This document shows positions 1 through 4,991 of a stretch of 5,018 nt of DNA, piece by piece. Source of the DNA: Candidatus Fermentibacterales bacterium (GTDB lineage Bacteria; Fermentibacterota; Fermentibacteria; Fermentibacterales; JAFGKQ01). Position 1 is the first letter of the stretch, and the number at the start of each line of letters is the position of its first letter. Both the position numbers and the translations under genes were made by a program. The DNA lies in NCBI GenBank assembly GCA_016928495.1, contig JAFGKQ010000184.1, forward strand, positions 1 through 5,018, given 5' to 3'. Below the pieces are notes generated by a model, which saw only the letters and a program-made list of their open reading frames with translations, made no database searches and had not been told where the DNA came from.

Positions 1-300
1 CTCTTCTTCGAGGTCCTGGACGAGAACGGCGCTGTCGCGGACCGTATCCTCAGGGACCAGCCCAGGGGCTGGACGGTCAACTACCCGTCCTGGCGGGAGC
101 TGGACCCGGGCGAGTCCTGGGTGTTCGACGTCACACTGGATCCCTCGGAGTGGGGACACTCCCTGTGCGATGGGCCCAATCCCTTGCTGATCCGGCCCGT
201 CTACGAGGTACGCCCAGACAACGAGACCGACGAGTGCGGGGTAGTCACCGGAAGGTTCGAGGGTGACTCCCTCGAGGTGACGGTTCACTACTACCTCTAG
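1..300 (+). CDS. C-terminal part of a protein with a beta-sandwich-like end (5' truncated)
   Basis: Frame 1 is open from the first base to the TAG at 298-300, giving 99 residues with the strong G/C third-position preference of the other genes here. The start lies outside the window. The visible part alternates hydrophobic and polar residues as in a beta-sandwich: LFFEVLDENG near its beginning, WRELDPGESWVFDVTLDP at about residues 31-48, IRPVYEV at about 64-70, and a last strand LEVTVHYYL. The W-x-x-L-x-PGES-x-x-F pattern followed by R-x-VYEV and a final strand resembles immunoglobulin-like or BsuPI-type domains found at the ends of secreted proteins; that is a weak resemblance, not a family assignment. 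It has no T9SS sorting domain. A 322-base gap separates it from the next gene, so it probably belongs to a different transcription unit. The reading frame is secure; function is unknown. Confidence 0.8.
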   Translation, partial: LFFEVLDENGAVADRILRDQPRGWTVNYPSWRELDPGESWVFDVTLDPSEWGHSLCDGPNPLLIRPVYEVRPDNETDECGVVTGRFEGDSLEVTVHYYL

Positions 301-464
301 CTGCTGCCGGCTCCTCCTCAGCCTGTGGTGGCAGTCACCTCGCCAACGCAACCACACGGCGGGTCTACACGCGGTTGACCGGCTGGCATTCTCGCACCAT
401 GTATACGCTTCGTGCTAGGTGCGTCTGGAGGTGCCTGATAGGCTTGGAGTTGCTTCGCGCCTGA

Positions 465-497
465 TTTCCGGGCAGCCCATGCCCCAGCCGCCGGAAA
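465..497. repeat. Weak inverted repeat, TTTCCGG...CCGGAAA
   Basis: TTTCCGG at 465-471 is perfectly complementary to CCGGAAA at 491-497 with a 19-base loop. The stem does not extend on either side and no T-run follows, so it is not a classical rho-independent terminator. It may be a transcript hairpin between two units or chance in GC-rich DNA. Confidence 0.2.
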
Positions 498-606
498 CGG
501 CCTCTCCCGGTCTGATCGACCCCTCCCGACGATGAGCAGGCGTTGCTCGTTACTGCCCCGTGAGTAGTGCGTTCATCAGGGCGGGACAGGTCAGATACCC
601 AAGCCT

Positions 607-613
607 GGAGGAG
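607..613 (+). promoter_or_regulatory. Ribosome binding site of the phosphatase gene
   Basis: GGAGGAG lies nine bases ahead of the ATG at 623, an ideal Shine-Dalgarno placement. It decides the start against the in-frame GTG at 560, which has no such sequence before it and would put a charged 21-residue extension ahead of the signal peptide. Confidence 0.8.
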
Positions 614-622
614 CCTCATACG

Positions 623-2425
623 ATGACGGCGAAGCGACTAATAGGAGCGGCGCTTGTCGCCCCGCTTTCGGTTTCTTGCCTGCTGGTTCTTGCTTCGGGA
701 GCAGCCGACGGCTCGCTCGAACCGCCTTTCCACAAGGACCCCTACCTGCTGTACACGGGGACGATCTCCGAGATGACCGTGCACTGGCAGCTGGACAGCC
801 AGCAGCAGTGCCTGATTGAGTGGGGAACGGACACCACCTACAGCATGGGCAGCGCCCTCACTGACGAGTACACCACGGATCACCTGCACATCCACACGAT
901 CACGGGCCTGACGCCCTCGGTGCACTACTACTACCAGGTCAGCTGCTCCGGATCGGAGATCGAAGGCAACTTCTGGGCCGCACCTTCGACGTCCGCGACG
1001 AACGCGAGCTTCATGGTCTATGGTGACACCAGGACCAACTACATGACGCATGATTCACTGGTTGCCGTCATGGTCGCCCAGTACGAGGTAGATCCCGGCT
1101 TTCAGACGCTATTCCTCCACAGCGGCGACCTCGTCTACACGGGTGGCCTGGAGTCCTCATGGCAGAACGAGTTCTTCAGCGACGAGCAGCTCAATCTGAG
1201 GCAGCTCATGAGGGAGGTGCCGATGGTCGCATGCCTTGGCAACCACGAGCTCTACAGCGACACGGCAATGCACATCGACACTCCGCTGTTCGGGAAGTAC
1301 CTGCCCTATCCCTACGTGGACAGGCGCTACTGGTCCTTCGACTACGGTCCGGCACACTTCGTGATAGCGGACCACTACCCCGAGTATTACGAGCCCTTCG
1401 AACCGGGCGAGATATCGGCGGAGCAACTCGCCTGGATCGAGAGCGATCTGGCGGCGACTTCGAAGCCCTGGAAGTTCGTGATCATCCACGAGCCCGGATG
1501 GTCCTGCGGACCCGTGATTGATGGTGACCCAGCGGCGACTTCGCCGCCCTGGATTTCCGGGATCGTCCGCGAGCCCGGACGGTCCTGCGGAAGACACGCG
1601 AACAACGAGGATGTTCAGAACCTGCTGCAGCCGCTTCTCGAGGCCTATGGCGTCCAGATGCTGTTCACCGGCCACAACCACTACTACTCCCGCGCGAGTG
1701 TGAACGGAGTGCAGCACGTCTCAACAGGAGGAGGAGGCGCTCCGCTGGCCTGGCCCCAGCCGGGCTGGCCCAACATCGTCACCGGGCAACGCAGCTATCA
1801 CTTCTGCCGTGTGGAGATCTCCGGCAACCTTCTTTGCCTGTGTGTGGTCGACATGGCCGGCGAGGTGATCGACAGCGTCTGTGTGAACCTCAACATCCCA
1901 GTGAACTACCTGCTGGGAAGCGTGACGATCGGCAGTGGCCCGGGGAACGTGCAGGATGTCCTCATCGAGGCTGACGGCGAATCCTGCAGCCCTGATCGGA
2001 TTGGCTACTACGGCATGATGCTGGAGCCGGGTACCTACACCGTCACTGCCACGCTGTCCGGCTACACGCCGCAGACCTTCGAGGGAGTCGAGGTCTTCGA
2101 GGAAACCGAGACGACTCTCGACATAGAGATGAACCCGCTCTCGGTAGAGGAGGAAGGTGTCGCCGGGCCGGTGTCGTTGACCTCATCACCCAACCCATTC
2201 TCATCCTCTACCACCATCGACTTCGAGCTGCCCGAGGCGGGACACGTCAGGCTGGACGTCTTCGACATCTCCGGTCGGCTGATCGAAACGTTGGTGGATG
2301 GGGAAATGACGGCGGGGCAGCACTCGGTCGAGATAAACGGGTGCGAGCTCGAAGCAGGGGTCTACCTGTTGGTGATGAGGACGCCTGGCTCGACCGCCTC
2401 CGTCAAGTGCCTTGTTGCCAGGTAG
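623..2425 (+). CDS. T9SS-exported purple acid phosphatase-like metallophosphoesterase with duplicated active-site segment
   Basis: This 600-residue protein is predicted to hydrolyse phosphate esters at the cell surface using a two-metal centre. Residues 1-27 form a signal peptide (MTAKRLIGAAL..., probable cut after ASGA). Residues about 37-121 are the FN3-like N-terminal domain of purple acid phosphatases. The calcineurin-like domain runs from about 130 to 370 with all five motifs: GDTR (D135), GDLVY (D169, Y172), GNHE (N207, H208), IIHEPG (H289) and GHNHYY (H351, H353). Y172 matches the Tyr that ligates Fe(III) in the family. Residues about 432-503 resemble a carboxypeptidase regulatory-like domain (GSVTI..., PGTYTVTATLSGY), and 523-600 form the T9SS sorting domain starting PNPF. 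Ligand spacing follows kidney bean purple acid phosphatase (D135, D164, Y167, N201, H286, H323, H325) except for 27 extra residues between H289 and H351, which an in-frame tandem duplication explains. The physiological substrate is unknown; phosphorus scavenging is a guess. The serine hydrolase gene follows after 40 bases. Confidence 0.93.
   Translation: MTAKRLIGAALVAPLSVSCLLVLASGAADGSLEPPFHKDPYLLYTGTISEMTVHWQLDSQQQCLIEWGTDTTYSMGSALTDEYTTDHLHIHTITGLTPSVHYYYQVSCSGSEIEGNFWAAPSTSATNASFMVYGDTRTNYMTHDSLVAVMVAQYEVDPGFQTLFLHSGDLVYTGGLESSWQNEFFSDEQLNLRQLMREVPMVACLGNHELYSDTAMHIDTPLFGKYLPYPYVDRRYWSFDYGPAHFVIADHYPEYYEPFEPGEISAEQLAWIESDLAATSKPWKFVIIHEPGWSCGPVIDGDPAATSPPWISGIVREPGRSCGRHANNEDVQNLLQPLLEAYGVQMLFTGHNHYYSRASVNGVQHVSTGGGGAPLAWPQPGWPNIVTGQRSYHFCRVEISGNLLCLCVVDMAGEVIDSVCVNLNIPVNYLLGSVTIGSGPGNVQDVLIEADGESCSPDRIGYYGMMLEPGTYTVTATLSGYTPQTFEGVEVFEETETTLDIEMNPLSVEEEGVAGPVSLTSSPNPFSSSTTIDFELPEAGHVRLDVFDISGRLIETLVDGEMTAGQHSVEINGCELEAGVYLLVMRTPGSTASVKCLVAR
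1445..1606 (+). repeat. 81-base in-frame tandem duplication inside the phosphatase gene
   Basis: Copy 1 is 1445-1525 (residues 275-301) and copy 2 is 1526-1606 (residues 302-328). By eye, 54 of the first 66 bases match; the last 15 bases are unrelated. At the protein level D-L-AATS-K-PW...IIHEPGWSCG is followed by D-P-AATS-P-PW...IVREPGRSCG. Copy 1 holds the metal-ligand His (H289). In copy 2 the equivalent position is Arg (R316), but copy 2 continues into the normal downstream sequence including H325. The divergence, mainly amino-acid-changing, shows that the duplication is not brand new or that the copies have been under different constraint. Confidence 0.9.
2189..2422 (+). repeat. T9SS sorting-domain coding segment, copy A
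   Basis: These 78 codons encode the type IX secretion C-terminal domain of the phosphatase, beginning PNPFSSSTT and ending KCLVAR. The segment has exactly the same length, 234 bases, as copy B at 3651-3884 and aligns with it without gaps; about 42 of 78 residues are identical by my count. In known T9SS substrates this domain directs outer-membrane translocation and is usually cleaved. Confidence 0.88.
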
Positions 2426-2453
2426 TAGCCTCCGGCGACCCTGGCGAAGCGAG

Positions 2454-2460
2454 AGGGGGG
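2454..2460 (+). promoter_or_regulatory. Ribosome binding site of the serine hydrolase gene
   Basis: AGGGGGG sits five bases before the GTG at 2466. It supports that GTG over the more upstream in-frame TTG at 2412, which overlaps the end of the phosphatase gene and would add 18 charged residues before the signal peptide. It also supports it over the ATG at 2490, which would destroy the signal peptide. Confidence 0.6.
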
Positions 2461-2465
2461 AATCG

Positions 2466-3887
2466 GTGAGAGCATCTGCCGTCTTCGCTATGCTGCTCAC
2501 GGCTGCTGTTGCGGCCGACCCGCCGGATGCCTACGTGGATAGCATCTGCCAGGCCAACAACGTTGCCGGCCTCTCCGCCTGCGCCTTCTACGGAGACTCG
2601 CTGCTCTGGTCCGGCACATACGGCTGCAAGAACTTCTCGTATGCCGACTCGATGGTGAACGAAGAGACCCTCTTCTACCTCTGGTCCGTGACCAAGCCCT
2701 TCAACGCCATAGCTTTCATGCAGCTGTGGGAGGACGGCCTGGTTGACCTCGACGCCGATGTGAACGACTACCTGCCCTGCAGCGTCCGCAATCCCAACTT
2801 CCCGGACACGCCGATCACCCCGAGGATGGTCCTGTGTCACACCTCCAGCCTCCGCGCAGCGGAGCTGCTGCTGCCCGGAGAGCTGGAGGCCGGCGACACC
2901 ACCTACACCAATACGGAATACGTCCAGGAAGTCTACGTTCCCGGCGGGCTCTGGTACGATCCGGTTGCCAACTTCCATACATGGGAACCCGGGACAGGGT
3001 TCGCCTACAACCAGCACCGGGCCCAGGCGGTAATCGCAGCGATCGTGGAGCAGGTCAGCCCTTACTCCGCGATCTACGACCTTCACTGCAGGGAGTACAT
3101 CTTCGACCCGCTGGGAATGGAAGACCCGTCCTACCTGATCGAATCGGTAGATACGATGAACGTAGCGTTGCCCTACCAGTACTCCCACGGTGTGTACTCC
3201 ACCCCTTACGGTTACCCCAGCGCAGCGAACTATGCGGGCTGGATGCTTAAAGCAAGCCCGATGGATCTGTCCCGGGCGCTGATAGCTTTCATGCTGGGAG
3301 GAGAAGCCTACGGGGTGCGGATTCTGGATGATGCCACGGTGGACACCATCATGAAGGTGCAGTACCCCGACCTGAACGCCGACTGGGGCCTGGGCTGGCG
3401 CAAGGAAGAGAACTTCTGGGGAAGCGGACGGACAGTCTGGGGCCATTGGGGCAACAGCATGGCGACCTTCGGCTTCAACGGGATGTTCTTCTGCCCTGAA
3501 GAGAACTCCGCCGTGATCGTGGTCCAGAACTACGGGTCGCCCAGCAACTGCAAGAACATCATGAACGTGCTCTTCGACTACGTAGCGGACCAGACCTGGA
3601 TCGAGGGCGACCCGGTGATGCCGGCGTGGGTCACGCTTCACCAGCCCTGCCCCAACCCGTTCCCGGTCTCAACAACCGTCAGCTTCGAGTTGCCCCAAGC
3701 TGCCGATGTCAGACTGGATGTCTACGACTTCTCGGGCAGGCTTGTGGAGACACTGGTGGACCAGTCTATGACTGCCGGAGAGCATTCCGTTGTGTTTGAT
3801 GGCTCCGGCATGCCCTCGGGCGTCTACCTGCTCAGGCTGCAGAGCGGCTCGGGGGTAGCAACCGCCAGGGTGGTGCTGGTGAGGTAG
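2466..3887 (+). CDS. T9SS-exported serine hydrolase, class C beta-lactamase/esterase family
   Basis: This 473-residue protein belongs to the serine beta-lactamase-like fold (Pfam Beta-lactamase, MEROPS S12 type), whose members include DD-peptidases, D-aminopeptidases, esterases and class C beta-lactamases. The GTG start gives a short signal peptide, MRASAVFAMLLTAAVAA, with a cut before DPPDAY. The catalytic S-x-x-K is S74-V-T-K77 in the context LWSVTKPFNAIAFMQL, followed by the typical LVDLDADVNDYLP and ITPRMVLCHTSSL. The tyrosine motif is at Y181 in PGTGFAYNQHRAQAVIAAIVEQVS, reading Y-N-Q rather than the usual Y-S-N. H-W-G at 327-329 (GHWGN) takes the place of K-T-G, as in many esterase-like members. 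Residues 396-473 are the T9SS sorting domain starting PNPF. Forty bases separate it from the phosphatase gene, so co-transcription is likely. The family does not reveal the substrate; calling it a resistance enzyme would be unsupported. Confidence 0.92.
   Translation: MRASAVFAMLLTAAVAADPPDAYVDSICQANNVAGLSACAFYGDSLLWSGTYGCKNFSYADSMVNEETLFYLWSVTKPFNAIAFMQLWEDGLVDLDADVNDYLPCSVRNPNFPDTPITPRMVLCHTSSLRAAELLLPGELEAGDTTYTNTEYVQEVYVPGGLWYDPVANFHTWEPGTGFAYNQHRAQAVIAAIVEQVSPYSAIYDLHCREYIFDPLGMEDPSYLIESVDTMNVALPYQYSHGVYSTPYGYPSAANYAGWMLKASPMDLSRALIAFMLGGEAYGVRILDDATVDTIMKVQYPDLNADWGLGWRKEENFWGSGRTVWGHWGNSMATFGFNGMFFCPEENSAVIVVQNYGSPSNCKNIMNVLFDYVADQTWIEGDPVMPAWVTLHQPCPNPFPVSTTVSFELPQAADVRLDVYDFSGRLVETLVDQSMTAGEHSVVFDGSGMPSGVYLLRLQSGSGVATARVVLVR
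3651..3884 (+). repeat. T9SS sorting-domain coding segment, copy B
   Basis: These 78 codons end the serine hydrolase, from PNPFPVSTT to VVLVR. The segment is gap-free against copy A in the phosphatase gene, and its second half aligns with the orphan tail at 3891-4013. Such dispersed related segments are possible substrates for recombination. Confidence 0.88.
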
Positions 3888-3890
3888 CCA

Positions 3891-4016
3891 ATGGAGACGG
3901 CGGCAGGGGAGCACTCGGTGGTCTTCGACGGCTCGGGGCTGGCAACCGGTGTCTACCTGGTAAGTCTGCAGTCGGGAGATGGAGTCTCGAGCGAGAAGTG
4001 CATCCTGGTGAGATGA
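3891..4016 (+). pseudogene. Orphan 3' remnant of a third T9SS sorting domain
   Basis: ATG at 3891 to TGA at 4014-4016 encodes 41 residues beginning METAAGEHSVVFDGSG and ending KCILVR. It aligns without gaps with the last 38 residues of the serine hydrolase, with about 25 identities, and also with the phosphatase tail; all three end in a V/A-R. Nothing remains of a catalytic body, signal peptide or first half of the sorting domain, so this cannot be an exported protein. It sits in the same frame as the serine hydrolase, separated only by the TAG and one CCA codon. A GAGG at 3881-3884 could permit weak re-initiation, but a functional peptide is unlikely. Conserved residues are mostly spelled with different synonymous codons from those in the serine hydrolase, so it is not a fresh copy of that tail. 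It looks like the end of a lost neighbouring gene. Confidence 0.8.
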
Positions 4017-4022
4017 AACAGT

Positions 4023-4032
4023 ATTCCGGAAT
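4023..4032. promoter_or_regulatory. 10-base perfect palindrome ATTCCGGAAT
   Basis: A perfect dyad lies between the orphan tail and the jelly-roll gene, 51 bases before its start. It could be an operator half-site pair, but the arms are only five bases and no promoter was recognised around it. Confidence 0.15.
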
Positions 4033-4076
4033 CCTGCAACCGCTTGCGCTGTGGAGGGATCTCAGCGCATGCTCTG

Positions 4077-4082
4077 AAGGAG
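4077..4082 (+). promoter_or_regulatory. Ribosome binding site AAGGAG unusually close to the start codon
   Basis: AAGGAG ends only one base before the ATG at 4084. No upstream start is possible because TGA at 4075-4077 is in frame. Downstream alternatives, GTG at 4099 and ATG at 4117, would remove the positively charged start of the signal peptide and have no good binding site. The ATG at 4084 is kept despite the short spacing. Confidence 0.5.
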
Positions 4083-4083
4083 A

Positions 4084-4794
4084 ATGAAGATAAGAGAAGT
4101 GCCACTTGTCCTTGCCATGCTGGTTGCCATCGCCGGAGCTGCGCAGCTGTTCGAAGACAGTTTCGACGACGGCAATGCCGACGGCTGGACGGAGTACAGC
4201 AACTACCCGGACTCCACCGACTACTATGTGGAGGCAGGCTGGTACCACCTCCTCGTATCCGGCTGCGGCAATGCCAACGTGTTCTCTTTCAACGGAGACA
4301 ACGAAGGCACAACTCCTCATCAGATGTCGATACCCGACTACACTGTCTTCTGCCAGGTTGTGGGATTCTCCCCGACCGATCACGTCGGCGTCGTAGGGAG
4401 GATGTTCACGCCTCTTGCGGATGAAAAGGCATACGTGCTCTGGATGAGGTACAACGCCCAGTCGCTGGAACTGTGGCGGCACGACGGACCAGCGAGCTTC
4501 TCGGCCATCGCAACCTGTGCACTTCCGTTGAGCTACGAACAGGTCTACTGGGTCAGGTTCGACCTGTGGGGTGGCTTGCTCCGCGGCAAGGTCTGGCAGG
4601 GATCGTTCCGGGATGAGCCGGAAGAGTACCTGCTCTCGGCGTACGACACGACTTACCCGGATCCCGGCTCCGTCGGATTCGGGGCTCACAGCTTCGACTA
4701 TGCCACGAACTACGCTGCCTTCGATAGCGTGATGGTCTGCGACCCCCTGAGCCTGGACGCGGGCACCTGGGGAGCGATCAAGTCGAGCTTTTAG
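4084..4794 (+). CDS. Secreted jelly-roll-like (concanavalin/LamG-type) protein, function unknown
   Basis: This 236-residue protein starts with a clear signal peptide: MKIRE, then the hydrophobic VPLVLAMLVAIAGA, with a probable cut after A19 or A20. The mature protein opens with LFEDSFDDGNADGW at residues 22-35, the F-x-D-x-F-x-D-G...W opening common in concanavalin A-like beta-sandwich domains. It continues with alternating beta-strand patterns (YYVEAGWYHLLVSG, YVLWMRYNAQSLELWRH, VYWVRFDLWGGLLRGKVW) and closes with YAAFDSVMV at about 210-218, where such domains typically end. No catalytic motif is visible; ligand or carbohydrate binding would fit the fold but is inference. Unlike its two upstream neighbours it has no T9SS sorting domain. 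Instead it ends in a short linker and the tail TWGAIKSSF. The gene follows the orphan remnant by 67 bases and could share the upstream transcript. Confidence 0.85.
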   Translation: MKIREVPLVLAMLVAIAGAAQLFEDSFDDGNADGWTEYSNYPDSTDYYVEAGWYHLLVSGCGNANVFSFNGDNEGTTPHQMSIPDYTVFCQVVGFSPTDHVGVVGRMFTPLADEKAYVLWMRYNAQSLELWRHDGPASFSAIATCALPLSYEQVYWVRFDLWGGLLRGKVWQGSFRDEPEEYLLSAYDTTYPDPGSVGFGAHSFDYATNYAAFDSVMVCDPLSLDAGTWGAIKSSF

Positions 4795-4886
4795 AACGCA
4801 GGAAACGACCGTGGAACGGTGCTAGTGAGTGAGATGGCCGGCCGCGCTACCATTCTGGAGCGTTCATCGGAGAGAGGAGCAGGCAG
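4795..4886. other. Short intergenic stretch after the jelly-roll gene
   Basis: It contains a small hairpin (ACCGT at 4808-4812 pairing with ACGGT at 4816-4820 over a three-base loop) and the self-complementary GGCCGGCC at 4836-4843. Neither is followed by a T-run, so I do not call a terminator. AGGAG at 4875-4879 is placed seven bases before the ATG at 4887. Confidence 0.4.
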
Positions 4887-4937
4887 ATGGGGCTGAACTC
4901 CAGGTCTGCAACTGTGATGGCTGTGCTCCTCCTGTGA
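4887..4937 (+). pseudogene. Possible start of a secreted-protein gene stopped after 16 codons
   Basis: ATG at 4887 follows AGGAG (4875-4879) at good spacing and encodes MGLNSRSATVMAVLLL before TGA at 4935-4937. A short polar start with one Arg followed by a hydrophobic run is what the beginning of a Sec signal peptide looks like, and the three complete genes here all begin that way. Behind the TGA the same frame stays open to the window edge (27 codons) but without the codon bias of the neighbours and with lower GC. The reading could be a decayed gene head, a gene interrupted by a frameshift or substitution, or chance. No homologous body is visible. Confidence 0.35.
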
Positions 4938-4991
4938 CGTGCCCCTGCCTTTCAGGTCCACTTTTCAAGTTACACTCACCACCGCGTTCTG

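Larger units (their letters stand above)
301..622. other. Intergenic stretch without a supportable gene
   Basis: This stretch separates the truncated gene from the phosphatase gene. Neither strand shows an open frame with the codon bias of the neighbours plus a ribosome binding site. I see no tRNA-like cloverleaf and no T-tract behind a stem that would make a convincing terminator. The upstream region of the phosphatase should hold its promoter, but I could not find a -35/-10 pair with acceptable spacing. The last part carries the ribosome binding site at 607-613. Confidence 0.6.

Noticed and set aside
375-407. TTGACC and TATACG as a promoter for the phosphatase
   Set aside because: The spacer is 21 bases, too long for a sigma-70-type promoter, and the -10 match is partial.
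560-622. GTG at 560 as the start of the phosphatase
   Set aside because: There is no ribosome binding site, and it would add 21 charged residues before an evident signal peptide; GGAGGAG before the ATG at 623 is far better.
663-685. Cys19 of the phosphatase as a lipoprotein attachment site
   Set aside because: The preceding residues are S-V-S, with no Leu/Val/Ile at -3, and a hydrophobic run continues after the Cys; signal peptidase I cleavage near residue 27 fits better.
2412-2465. TTG at 2412 as the start of the serine hydrolase
   Set aside because: It would overlap the phosphatase gene and bury the signal peptide behind an Arg-rich extension.
2403-3641. Long minus-strand open frame, 412 codons, opposite the serine hydrolase gene
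   Set aside because: It is antisense to a gene with clear catalytic motifs, signal peptide and sorting domain. GC-rich codon bias creates such open antisense frames, and its translation shows no recognisable domain.
3885-3893. Stop-codon readthrough joining the serine hydrolase to the orphan tail
   Set aside because: The serine hydrolase already has a complete sorting domain; appending a half domain would serve no clear purpose, and no readthrough signal is visible.
3832-4689. Minus-strand open frame of 285 codons across the orphan tail and the jelly-roll gene
   Set aside because: It is antisense to a protein with a signal peptide and regular beta-strand pattern; its own translation is low-complexity Pro/Ser/Arg-rich at the end and lacks a convincing start.
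569-4868. GCGTTCATC shared at 569-577 and 4860-4868, both before gene starts
   Set aside because: A 9-base match is expected many times by chance in 5 kb, and the distances to the start codons differ.
4935-4937. TGA read as selenocysteine or another amino acid
   Set aside because: No selenocysteine insertion hairpin is evident directly downstream, and the sequence after it lacks coding bias; the stop codons of the other genes (TAG) do not argue for recoding.
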